Assembly: GCA_031264825.1 (NCBI GenBank)
Contig: JAISDL010000137.1
Coordinates: 1 to 6,572 of the forward strand
Source of the DNA: Accumulibacter sp.
GTDB taxonomy: Bacteria > Pseudomonadota > Gammaproteobacteria > Burkholderiales > Rhodocyclaceae
Direction of reading: 5' to 3'
DNA: 6,572 nucleotides
Shown: positions 1-5,732 of the stretch, piece after piece
Layout: every line of letters starts with the position of its first letter
Numbering within the stretch: the stretch's first letter is position 1
The notes under the pieces: model-generated
Told to the model about the DNA's origin: nothing
Databases searched by the model: none
Seen by the model: the letters and a program-made list of their open reading frames with translations, nothing else
Program-made: the position numbers and the translations under genes

Positions 1-2590
1 GGTCGGTCGCATCCGCCGGCGCGCCGGCTTCGAGCAAAAGGGCGACGGTTTGGGTCAGTCCATGGCTCGCGGCCATGTGGAGCACACTGGCTTCGACGGT
101 ACCCCAAACGTTGCCGAAGCGGGAGTTCCAGCGCCGCCTGACTTCTTCCGGCCCGAAATCCGAATCCGAGAAGCGCACGCCCGGATTGGCGCCGCGTTCG
201 AGCAACAAAGCGACGATTTCGGGTTTGTCCTTGGGCGCGCGCGCGTTGTTGGGGTGTTCGGTGACGGCGGCGAAGAGCGCGGCGTTCATCGTGGTCACGG
301 CGTCGGGGCCGCGCGCGCCCGCGTCGAGGATCGCGCGCACCGTCGCCGTGTTTCCGTGCCTGACAGAGTCAGCGACGGCATCGGCGACGGCTTCGCTCTC
401 GGCTCCGGCCGCCGCGACGAGTTCGCGTGTCAGCGCGATGTCGGCCGTCGTATTCCGGGCGAGAGCGTACAGCGCGCCGCGTCCGTCGTTCGTCAGGCCG
501 CCGGCTTCAAGCAAGAGCTTCGCCAGGTCGTACGCCTCCCTGCCCACGGCGATATCCAGGGCACTCTCGCGCGTCCGACCGGTCAGCGCGGGATTTGCCC
601 CGGCGTCGAGGAGCATTCGGGCGGCGTCGATGTTGCGGTAAAACGCGGCCTGCTGAAGCGGCGTTTTACCGGGCGGGCCGGAAGCGCCGTTGGGGTCGGC
701 TCCGGCTTCCAGAAGCAGGCGGAAATGCTCCTTGCGAAAGACCGCCGGCTCGTCGGAGGCGAGGATGCTCAGCGCCGATCCGAGCGCGTAGGCCTCGGCC
801 TTCAGGTCCGGCTTGTATCGCAGGACGGCGGCGAGGACCGCCGGGTTGGGGTTGTACGTCGCCTGCAAGAGCGATCGGGAGCCGAGGTCCGTCACCTGGC
901 AACCGGCTTTTACCAGAATCTCGATGACTTCCGGGTGCGGAGTGACCTGAGCGGCTTCGACGAGCGGCGAGTAGTGTTCCTTGACAGTGCGGTAGCCCGT
1001 CCAGAGGGCTTTGTCGAAGAGCGCGAAGGGGAGCGCTTCGAGCGCGTCGAGGCCGTGGACGTAAGCGCGTTGTTTGGCCTTGACGGTTTTGATTCCGAGC
1101 GAGCGACGCCCGACGATCGCGCGGACTTCGGCGGGCGTCGCCACGGCGTAAAAAGTGCGCCAGTAGAGCGCGTTTTCCGGGTCGGCACGGGCCAATTCCA
1201 TAACGCGGGCTTTTTCCGCCGCGAGCCGCCGCAAATCGCGCTCCGGGAGCGAAACGGCCTCGACGACAGGCTGACCCGAAGCGTCGCTGATTCCCGCTTG
1301 GTAAGCGAAGTCTTCGTACATGCCCAGAATGTCCCTGAGGTCTTCCTCGCCGACGCCTGCCTTGACGAGGACTTGCGCGCAGCGGGGCTTTTGCTTCGGA
1401 AACTCCGCGCTCGCGCGCAAGGGAGAGAGGCCGCCGTCGCCCCGGTCGTGCGCGCTGAAGCCCAGTTCCAGGAGGTAGGCGACCAGATCCGCGCAGTCCT
1501 TGTCGGATTGCAGCGCCGCGAAGATCAGCGCGTTGCCGTCGGTCGAATAAGGCGCGCCCGCCTCGACGAGCATTCGTGCGAGATCCGCCGACAAGCCGGA
1601 GGCGGAGGCGCGGAGCAGTAAATCCGATTGTCCGGCGAGGGTTCCCGACGCGCGAATCAGGCGGCGGAGAATCTCAGGGTCGGGGTCGGGCGCGGTGATG
1701 AAATGATCGTATGCCGAGGTTTGTTTGGCCGTTACGCGGGTCAGGGCGTGATAGAGCATGGACTTGCCGCCGACGGTACCCGCCGGGTCGACCCCGGCGT
1801 CGAGCAAGAGGCGGGCGGCGTCGTTGTGTCCGGCGGACAAAGCCCTTGCGAGGGCGTCCTGATCCGGGCGTACGCCGTAGGCTAGGAGAAGCTTTGTCTT
1901 GGCGGCGGCCTCTGGAGCGGAAACGAGCAGGCTTTTGGCGTAATGCAGCCACGTCAGCGGGTCGTCCCTTTCGGCGAGACTGCCCGTGCTGTAACCCAGG
2001 AAAGAACGCCAGAGACTGTCTTTCGGCGACGGTGCGCCGGTTTTCCGACCCGGCCTCGCGCCGGCTTTCAAAAGCAGCCCGAGATGTTCCACGCGATCGG
2101 GTCGCCGAGCGGCGCGCTCCAGCGCGGTGGCGTCGAGTTCGGGTTTGTGGCGCAGGATCGCGGCCAGAACGGCCGGGTTCGGATTGGCTATGGCAAAGTG
2201 GAACGCCGAATGGAGGTCTTCGCTCTCCGCCGAGTAGGCTTTGGGCGCACCCGGACGGCGGAAATAAACGCGCTTATCGCCCTTGGCGTTGATCTTGAAC
2301 CCCGCCTTGACGAGGATGTCGATCATTTCCGGGTACGGCGACTGTTGCGCGGCGAGCATCAAGGGCGTGACGCCGTCCGCGTTGGGCGCGTCGCGGACGT
2401 TCACCAGGGAGCGTCCGGCAAGCAAGCGGCGGACTTGTTGCGGCTTGGCGACTTCCCAGTATCCGGGCAGGTTCAGGACGAGCAACTCGTCCGGCGGCGC
2501 GGTCTTTCCCGCGGCCGGGGCGACGATTGGGCACAGCAAGAAAACGGCGGCGCAAAGCGAGTGGAAGAAAAATGAGCGCACGAAAAGCAT
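1..2590 (-). CDS. Large exported ankyrin-repeat protein, C-terminus beyond the window
   Basis: Read on the minus strand from ATG at 2590, one frame stays open for 863 codons to the left edge with no stop or frameshift; the end lies outside. The start is supported by AGGAG at 2599-2603, 8 bases upstream. Residues 1-26 look like a Sec signal peptide: Arg5, a hydrophobic stretch and an A-P-A site with cleavage probably after Ala26. The rest is mostly ankyrin-like helix pairs with the LLLEAGADPN-type signature, roughly 15 copies. Clear ones lie near residues 72-104, 244-273, 320-348, 350-382, 536-568, 641-668, 673-700 and 833-863; others are degenerate. Residues 75-181 resemble 541-634, indicating an internal duplication, with a less repetitive stretch near 414-535. 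Ankyrin repeats generally bind proteins; the signal peptide suggests a periplasmic, surface or secreted location. The partner is unknown and no catalytic domain is visible. Ankyrin assignment is very likely; function is unassigned. Confidence 0.9.
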   Translation of the reverse strand, partial: MLFVRSFFFHSLCAAVFLLCPIVAPAAGKTAPPDELLVLNLPGYWEVAKPQQVRRLLAGRSLVNVRDAPNADGVTPLMLAAQQSPYPEMIDILVKAGFKINAKGDKRVYFRRPGAPKAYSAESEDLHSAFHFAIANPNPAVLAAILRHKPELDATALERAARRPDRVEHLGLLLKAGARPGRKTGAPSPKDSLWRSFLGYSTGSLAERDDPLTWLHYAKSLLVSAPEAAAKTKLLLAYGVRPDQDALARALSAGHNDAARLLLDAGVDPAGTVGGKSMLYHALTRVTAKQTSAYDHFITAPDPDPEILRRLIRASGTLAGQSDLLLRASASGLSADLARMLVEAGAPYSTDGNALIFAALQSDKDCADLVAYLLELGFSAHDRGDGGLSPLRASAEFPKQKPRCAQVLVKAGVGEEDLRDILGMYEDFAYQAGISDASGQPVVEAVSLPERDLRRLAAEKARVMELARADPENALYWRTFYAVATPAEVRAIVGRRSLGIKTVKAKQRAYVHGLDALEALPFALFDKALWTGYRTVKEHYSPLVEAAQVTPHPEVIEILVKAGCQVTDLGSRSLLQATYNPNPAVLAAVLRYKPDLKAEAYALGSALSILASDEPAVFRKEHFRLLLEAGADPNGASGPPGKTPLQQAAFYRNIDAARMLLDAGANPALTGRTRESALDIAVGREAYDLAKLLLEAGGLTNDGRGALYALARNTTADIALTRELVAAAGAESEAVADAVADSVRHGNTATVRAILDAGARGPDAVTTMNAALFAAVTEHPNNARAPKDKPEIVALLLERGANPGVRFSDSDFGPEEVRRRWNSRFGNVWGTVEASVLHMAASHGLTQTVALLLEAGAPADATD

Positions 2591-2598
2591 TCGATTTT

Positions 2599-2603
2599 CT
2601 CCT
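2599..2603 (-). promoter_or_regulatory. Ribosome-binding site of the ankyrin-repeat gene
   Basis: On the minus strand this reads AGGAG, with 8 bases between it and the ATG at 2590. It decides the start, because the codons directly after it encode a well-formed signal peptide. Confidence 0.75.
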
Positions 2604-2655
2604 GTTCTGTTCGTCAAAAAGTAAAACCCACCTTTTTGCCGGGTTGGCGTGGGCT

Positions 2656-2684
2656 ATTATAGGCGAGCTGTATTACGTTCGGGA
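2656..2684 (-). promoter_or_regulatory. Candidate sigma70-type promoter for the ankyrin-repeat gene
   Basis: The minus strand has a perfect TATAAT -10 element at 2661-2656, about 65 bases upstream of the start codon. The hexamer 17 bases further upstream (2684-2679, TCCCGA) is a poor -35, so an activator or alternative spacing may be involved. Transcription would begin near 2649 and give a leader of about 60 bases. The -10 is seen directly; promoter activity is inferred. Confidence 0.45.
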
Positions 2685-2692
2685 GAGGACGG

Positions 2693-2727
2693 GGATCAGG
2701 AGACAGGAGACAGAGGACAGGAGACAG
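2693..2727 (-). repeat. Heptad repeat array 1, five 7-bp units
   Basis: Five consecutive 7-base units run without a phase break: GGATCAG, then GAGACAG twice, AGGACAG and GAGACAG. Read on the minus strand the consensus is CTGTCTC, the same CTG-leading heptad type as the other arrays in this window. It faces array 2 (2761-2795) in inverted orientation, so the two can pair. Confidence 0.85.
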
Positions 2728-2736
2728 AGAAATATG

Positions 2737-2751
2737 CGGCGCAAGGCGCCG
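2737..2751. repeat. Small GC hairpin between heptad arrays 1 and 2
   Basis: CGGCGC at 2737-2742 pairs perfectly with GCGCCG at 2746-2751 around a three-base AAG loop. It sits in the 33-base spacer between two facing heptad arrays and would form the tip of a larger stem-loop spanning about 2693-2795. No T-tract follows it, so it is not an intrinsic terminator. Confidence 0.7.
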
Positions 2752-2760
2752 GAAAATAAT

Positions 2761-2795
2761 CTGTCTCCCGTCTCCTGACATCTGTCTCCTGAAAC
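2761..2795 (+). repeat. Heptad repeat array 2, five 7-bp units
   Basis: Five in-phase heptads: CTGTCTC, CCGTCTC, CTGACAT, CTGTCTC and CTGAAAC. The unit CTGACAT also occurs in array 3 and array 4, tying the arrays into one family. GGAGACAG at 2720-2727 in array 1 is the exact complement of 2761-2768 here, and the array as a whole is an imperfect inverted copy of array 1. Confidence 0.85.
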
Positions 2796-2875
2796 CCACC
2801 CCCGGCCCCTCCCTTGTCAGGGAGGGGAGAGGCAAAGCTCCCTCCCCTGATAAGGTGAGGGATGGGGAGGGGTTC
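2796..2875. repeat. Purine/pyrimidine-rich palindromic intergenic repeat
   Basis: A C-rich stretch is followed by G-rich, C-rich and G-rich stretches. A perfect 9-bp stem pairs CCCCTCCCT (2806-2814) with AGGGAGGGG (2819-2827) around a TGTC loop, and the flanks (about 2792-2814 and 2853-2875) also pair imperfectly as an outer stem. This resembles the C-rich palindromic repeats scattered between genes of many GC-rich bacteria, so a multicopy family is likely. The family comparison comes from memory, not from a search. Confidence 0.65.
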
Positions 2876-2901
2876 CCGATCGGTGGTTTAACGACTTTTC
2901 T

Positions 2902-2920
2902 CCGGCGGCAACGCCGCCGG
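2902..2920. repeat. Strong GC hairpin next to heptad array 3
   Basis: CCGGCGGC (2902-2909) and GCCGCCGG (2913-2920) form a perfect 8-bp stem with an AAC loop. No T-run follows on either strand, so it does not look like an intrinsic terminator. It lies 8 bases from heptad array 3. Arrays 1/2 and 4 also have GC hairpins beside or between them, so hairpin plus heptads may be one composite repeat design. Confidence 0.7.
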
Positions 2921-2928
2921 TAATCGAT

Positions 2929-2963
2929 CTGATCCCTGACATCTGATTCCTGATACCTGATCA
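2929..2963 (+). repeat. Heptad repeat array 3, five 7-bp units
   Basis: Five in-phase units with consensus CTGATNC; only the second (CTGACAT) departs at the fourth base. Bases 2925-2960 reappear without mismatch, inverted, at 6532-6567. The array ends two bases before the TTGACA of the rplM promoter, so anything binding it would sit directly beside RNA polymerase. Confidence 0.9.
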
Positions 2964-2965
2964 AA

Positions 2966-2995
2966 TTGACATCTCACGCCGGTTTTTATTAAAAT
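2966..2995 (+). promoter_or_regulatory. Sigma70-type promoter of rplM-rpsI
   Basis: A perfect TTGACA -35 lies at 2966-2971 and TAAAAT (five of six matches to TATAAT) at 2990-2995, with an 18-base spacer. Transcription should begin near 3002, giving a leader of only about 34 bases ahead of the rplM ATG at 3036. It is the best promoter match in the window, as expected for ribosomal-protein genes. Confidence 0.8.
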
Positions 2996-3035
2996 AGCGA
3001 GTTTCTCATTATCAAGTACAAGGACAGTGTTCCAA

Positions 3036-3464
3036 ATGAAGACTTTTTCCGCCAAACCGCAGGAGGTAAAGCGCGAGTGGCTTGTCGTCGACGCGTCCGA
3101 CAAAGTGCTGGGCCGCCTTGCGTCGGCGATCGCTCACCGCTTGCGGGGCAAGCATAAGCCGGAATATACGCCGCACGTGGACACAGGGGATTACATCATC
3201 GTGACCAACGTCGAAAAGCTGCGCGTGACCGGAAACAAGGCCGAGGACAAGAAGTATTTTCGCCATTCGGGCTTTCCCGGCGGCGTGCGCGAAACGAATT
3301 TTGCCAAGATGCAGCAACGCTTCCCCGGCAGGGTGCTCGAAAAAGCGGTCAAGGGCATGCTTCCCAAGGGGCCTTTGGGCTACGCGATGATCAAGAAAAT
3401 GAAGTGTTACGCGGGTGACGCGCATCCGCACACGGCGCAGCAGCCGAAAGTTCTGGAACTTTAA
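3036..3464 (+). CDS. rplM: Large-subunit ribosomal protein uL13
   Basis: Encodes L13, an early-assembling protein of the 50S subunit that binds 23S rRNA. The 142-residue length equals the E. coli protein. The beginning (MKTFSAKP), the central KHKPEYTPHVDTGDYI segment, VKGMLPKGPLG and the AQQPKVLEL tail are all characteristic. ATG 3036 is chosen over an in-frame GTG at 3027 because AAGGA at 3020-3024 is correctly spaced only for the ATG and because L13 proteins begin MKTF. It has its own promoter, and rpsI follows after 9 bases, the usual L13-S9 operon. E. coli L13 is reported to repress its own operon; the short leader here shows no structure I could tie to that. No anomalies seen. Confidence 0.98.
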   Translation: MKTFSAKPQEVKREWLVVDASDKVLGRLASAIAHRLRGKHKPEYTPHVDTGDYIIVTNVEKLRVTGNKAEDKKYFRHSGFPGGVRETNFAKMQQRFPGRVLEKAVKGMLPKGPLGYAMIKKMKCYAGDAHPHTAQQPKVLEL

Positions 3465-3473
3465 GAGGTCGAA

Positions 3474-3866
3474 ATGGCGGATAACTTTTATTACGGTACG
3501 GGTCGTCGCAAAAGCGCGGTCGCGCGCGTGTTTCTCAGGCGCGGCACGGGCGGCTTCATCATCAACGGCAGGACGGTCGACGACTTTTTCTCCCGCGTCA
3601 CGGGGCGGATGATCGTCGCTCAGCCGCTTGAACTCGTCGAGCATACGAAAACCTTCGACATCAAGGTCAACGTCCACGGCGGCGGCGAGTCGGGGCAGGC
3701 GGGCGCGATCCGCCACGGAATCACCCGCGCTTTGATCGAATACGACGCCGAGTTGAAGCCGGCTTTGTCCAAGGCGGGCTTTGTGACGCGCGACGCGCGC
3801 GAGGTCGAACGCAAGAAGGTCGGTCTGCACAAGGCGCGGCGCCGTAAACAATTCTCCAAACGCTGA
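3474..3866 (+). CDS. rpsI: Small-subunit ribosomal protein uS9
   Basis: Encodes S9, a 30S head protein whose C-terminal tail reaches the P-site tRNA. The product is 130 residues, as in E. coli. YYGTGRRKSAVARVF near the N-terminus, GGGESGQAGAIRHGITRALI in the middle and the very basic tail ending QFSKR are family hallmarks; the terminal KR reaching the decoding centre is intact. AAGAGG at 3463-3468 overlaps the rplM stop codon and stands 5 bases before the ATG, which suggests translational coupling. An intrinsic terminator follows 16 bases after the stop codon. Confidence 0.98.
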   Translation: MADNFYYGTGRRKSAVARVFLRRGTGGFIINGRTVDDFFSRVTGRMIVAQPLELVEHTKTFDIKVNVHGGGESGQAGAIRHGITRALIEYDAELKPALSKAGFVTRDAREVERKKVGLHKARRRKQFSKR

Positions 3867-3882
3867 CGCGCCGGTTCGCCTG

Positions 3883-3909
3883 AAAAAGCCGCCGTCGGCG
3901 GCTTTTTTT
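3883..3909 (+). terminator. Intrinsic terminator of rplM-rpsI
   Basis: GCCGCC (3888-3893) pairs with GGCGGC (3897-3902) around a GTC loop. Five A residues precede the stem and seven T residues follow it, so the stem can extend through A-T pairs. It ends the ribosomal-protein operon and may also act in reverse because of the A-tract. Confidence 0.92.
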
Positions 3910-3937
3910 GTTTTATTATTGATATCTACACAGCTTC

Positions 3938-3944
3938 AAGGGGG
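3938..3944 (+). promoter_or_regulatory. Ribosome-binding site deciding the argC start
   Basis: AAGGGGG lies 7 bases before ATG 3952. An in-frame TTG at 3919 lies upstream of this site and would make it part of the coding sequence; the ATG is also where ArgC homology begins. I see no convincing promoter between the terminator and argC: TATTAT at 3914-3919 could be a -10 but has no -35 partner. Confidence 0.75.
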
Positions 3945-3951
3945 CGCGCGG

Positions 3952-4980
3952 ATGTTCAAGGTCGGAATCGTCGGAGGCACGGGTTACACGGGCGTCGAGC
4001 TTCTGCGCCTGCTGGCGCAACACCCCGGTGTCGAACTTTCCGCCATTACGTCGCGCGCGGAAACGGGAAGGCGCGTCTCCGACGTATTCCCAAGTCTGCG
4101 TGGGCGCGTCGACCTGGTCTTCGAATCGCCCGGCGCGCCGGCCTTGCAAGCCTGCGACCTCGTCTTTTTCGCCACGCCGAACGGCGTTGCGATGCAACAG
4201 GCGCCGGAATTGCTCGACGCGGGACGCCGGGTCGTCGATCTGGCCGCCGATTTCCGCCTCGCCGATGTGCGCGAGTGGGAAAAATGGTACGGTACGCCGC
4301 ACACGAGCGCCGAATGGCTGGGGAAAGCCGTCTATGGGCTGCCCGAACTCAACCGGGACGCGATCCGGGGCGCGCAACTCGTCGCAAACCCCGGTTGCTA
4401 TCCGACGGCCGTTCAGCTCGGCTTCGCGCCGCTGCTCCGCGCCGGTGTCGTCGACCCGCTTCATTTGATCGCCGACGCCAAATCGGGCGTTTCGGGCGCG
4501 GGCCGCAAGGCCGAGGTCGGCTACCTTTTCTCCGAGACCTCGGACAATTTCAAAGCCTACGGCGCTTCGGGGCACCGGCACTTTCCCGAAATACGGCAAG
4601 GTCTGGCGCGGATCGCCGGCGGCGACGTCGGCGTCGTTTTCGTTCCCCATCTGACGCCGATGGTCCGCGGAATCCACGCGACGCTTTACGCGAGAATCCG
4701 CGCCGAAACGGATTTTCAGGCGCTTTTTGAAGAGCATTACGCGAAGGAGTTTTTTGTCGACGTCATGCCGTCGGGTTCGCACCCGGAAACGCGCTTCGTT
4801 CGCGCGTCCAATTTTTGCCGGATCGCCGTGCATAGGCCGCAAGGCGGCGATACGCTGGTCGTCCTTTCGGTCATCGATAATCTCGTGAAGGGCGCGGCGG
4901 GTCAGGCCGCCCAGAATATGAACATCATGCTGGGTCTGAACGAAACGGAAGGTTTATGCCAATTTCCGCAGCTTCCGTAA
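3952..4980 (+). CDS. argC: N-acetyl-gamma-glutamyl-phosphate reductase
   Basis: Catalyses the NADPH-dependent reduction of N-acetyl-glutamyl-5-phosphate to N-acetylglutamate semialdehyde, the third step of arginine synthesis from glutamate, in the cytoplasm. The 342-residue product has normal length for the type 1 enzyme. The Rossmann nucleotide-binding loop GGTGYTG is at residues 8-14. The catalytic cysteine is Cys149 in NPGCYPTA. The conserved histidine-containing GHRHFPEI segment is at about 207-214. The PHLTPMVRGI segment and the C-terminal NLVKGAAGQAAQNMN segment are typical. No other arginine genes are in view, so argC stands apart from its pathway partners here, as is common in Betaproteobacteria. 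Its last 25 bases overlap the next gene. Confidence 0.97.
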   Translation: MFKVGIVGGTGYTGVELLRLLAQHPGVELSAITSRAETGRRVSDVFPSLRGRVDLVFESPGAPALQACDLVFFATPNGVAMQQAPELLDAGRRVVDLAADFRLADVREWEKWYGTPHTSAEWLGKAVYGLPELNRDAIRGAQLVANPGCYPTAVQLGFAPLLRAGVVDPLHLIADAKSGVSGAGRKAEVGYLFSETSDNFKAYGASGHRHFPEIRQGLARIAGGDVGVVFVPHLTPMVRGIHATLYARIRAETDFQALFEEHYAKEFFVDVMPSGSHPETRFVRASNFCRIAVHRPQGGDTLVVLSVIDNLVKGAAGQAAQNMNIMLGLNETEGLCQFPQLP

Positions 4981-5717
4981 AATTCAAACGCTTCCGGCGG
5001 CGCTTCGGCATCAACGCGCCGCGCGTCGCGGTGCGTACGCACGTTCCTTGGTATTGGTACGCGTTGTCCCTGGTCGTCGTTTTCGCGCTGGCCTTGGGGG
5101 TCGCGATGTGGCTCTACGAACCCGACGCGCGCTTCCCTGCCTTCAACCCCGACGCAACGCTCGACGAGATCGCGGCGCTCAAGAAAAGCGTCGCCGAATT
5201 GAGCGAAGAGCTGAATCAGTTGCGTGTGCTGTCGAAGACGACGGAGAGCAGCTTCCAGATCGAGCACACTCTGCGGCAACAGTTGTCGAGCCACATGAAG
5301 CAACTCGAAGTCGAAAACGCCGCGTTGCGCCAGGACCTGGCTTTTTTCGAAACGCTGATGCCGTCCTCGATGCAGACCGACGAAGGAATCAAGGTCAACC
5401 ATCTGAGGGTCGAACCCGGAGACATCCCCGGCGAATATCGTTACCGCTTGCTCGCCGTCAACAGTTTCGGCCGCCAAACGAAGGAAATCAAAGGGAATCT
5501 CCAACTCTTCGTCGAGGTACGCCAAGACGGTAAGGATGCTATAATTACCATTCCACCGGAATCAGAACCCGTTCCCCAGCGTTTTCACTTTGAAATCAAG
5601 TACTTTTATCGGTTCGAAGGGGCGTTCTCGCTTCCCGAAGGCGCGGAGATCAAAAGCGTGGAAGCGCGTCTGATGCAAAACGGCGTCGTGCGCGCGAAAC
5701 AGTCCGTCAGTTTGTAA
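4956..5717 (+). CDS. Membrane-anchored coiled-coil protein, DUF6776-like
   Basis: Product of 253 residues with no assigned reaction. The N-terminus is strongly basic (several Arg and Lys among residues 9-27), then comes one hydrophobic segment at about 31-54 beginning with the Trp/Tyr-rich HVPWYWY. By the positive-inside rule the rest should face the periplasm. Residues 67-128 form a likely coiled coil with Leu/Ile heptads, ending in an AFFETLMP motif. Residues 140-253 look like a beta-rich domain. Overall this matches my memory of DUF6776, found with argC, bactofilin and erpA in Betaproteobacteria. ATG 4956 lies within argC, with GGAAGG at 4947-4952 unusually close (3 bases), suggesting coupling to argC translation. 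It may anchor or organise envelope proteins, possibly with the adjacent bactofilin; that is inference. Confidence 0.8.
   Translation: MPISAASVKFKRFRRRFGINAPRVAVRTHVPWYWYALSLVVVFALALGVAMWLYEPDARFPAFNPDATLDEIAALKKSVAELSEELNQLRVLSKTTESSFQIEHTLRQQLSSHMKQLEVENAALRQDLAFFETLMPSSMQTDEGIKVNHLRVEPGDIPGEYRYRLLAVNSFGRQTKEIKGNLQLFVEVRQDGKDAIITIPPESEPVPQRFHFEIKYFYRFEGAFSLPEGAEIKSVEARLMQNGVVRAKQSVSL
5537..5545 (+). promoter_or_regulatory. Possible internal extended -10 promoter ahead of bactofilin
   Basis: TGCTATAAT is a perfect extended -10 element lying inside the DUF6776-like gene. Transcription would begin near 5552, about 180 bases before the bactofilin ATG. The -35 region (about 5517-5522) has no good match, which extended -10 promoters tolerate. 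The bases fall in the codons GAT GCT ATA ATT, a run of A/T-ending codons in a gene that otherwise favours GAC, GCC and ATC. Confidence 0.4.
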
Positions 5718-5732
5718 GCAGGAGGAAATCTC

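Larger units (their letters stand above)
2591..3035. other. Divergent intergenic region filled with repeats
   Basis: This 445-base gap separates the ankyrin gene (minus) from rplM (plus). In order it holds the ankyrin gene's ribosome-binding site and -10 box, an inverted pair of 7-bp-unit arrays around a GC hairpin (2693-2795), a purine/pyrimidine-rich palindromic module (about 2796-2875), a strong GC hairpin (2902-2920), a third heptad array (2929-2963), and the rplM promoter and leader. Short open frames here give low-complexity peptides that follow the repeat periodicity, and none has a credible start context, so I call no gene. Confidence 0.8.

Noticed and set aside
50..1621. Plus-strand open frame of 523 codons
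   Set aside because: It uses the same triplets as the minus-strand ankyrin gene, read backwards. Its translation is Arg/Gly/Val-rich with no family signature, whereas the minus strand shows a signal peptide and ankyrin repeats. It is a GC-rich mirror frame.
2876..2883. CCGATCGG palindrome as an operator
   Set aside because: An 8-bp perfect palindrome is expected by chance in GC-rich DNA and no second copy lies near a promoter.
2693..2963. CRISPR array
   Set aside because: The units are only 7 bases and contiguous, with no unique spacers of 25-40 bases and no cas genes.
2614..2964. Small open frames in the repeat region giving RYQESDVRDQ-like or RRQETEDRRQ-like peptides
   Set aside because: The peptides simply echo the 7-base DNA period and the C-rich palindrome. 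Similar peptides are annotated as spurious ORFs in many genomes.
3027..3035. GTG start for rplM, three codons upstream
   Set aside because: It lies only 2 bases from the AAGGA site, and L13 proteins begin at the following MKTF.
3012..3851. Minus-strand open frame of 279 codons over rplM and rpsI
   Set aside because: It lies antisense to two unmistakable ribosomal-protein genes and spans their intergenic junction; the translation has no recognisable domain.
3919..3951. TTG start for argC, eleven codons upstream
   Set aside because: It would place the ribosome-binding site inside the gene and add residues not found at ArgC N-termini.
3916..4842. Minus-strand open frame of 308 codons over argC
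   Set aside because: It is antisense to a complete argC with intact catalytic motifs; it is a codon-bias artefact.
4902..5525. Minus-strand open frame over the argC/DUF6776-like junction
   Set aside because: The plus-strand genes here have ribosome-binding sites and recognisable features; this frame has neither.
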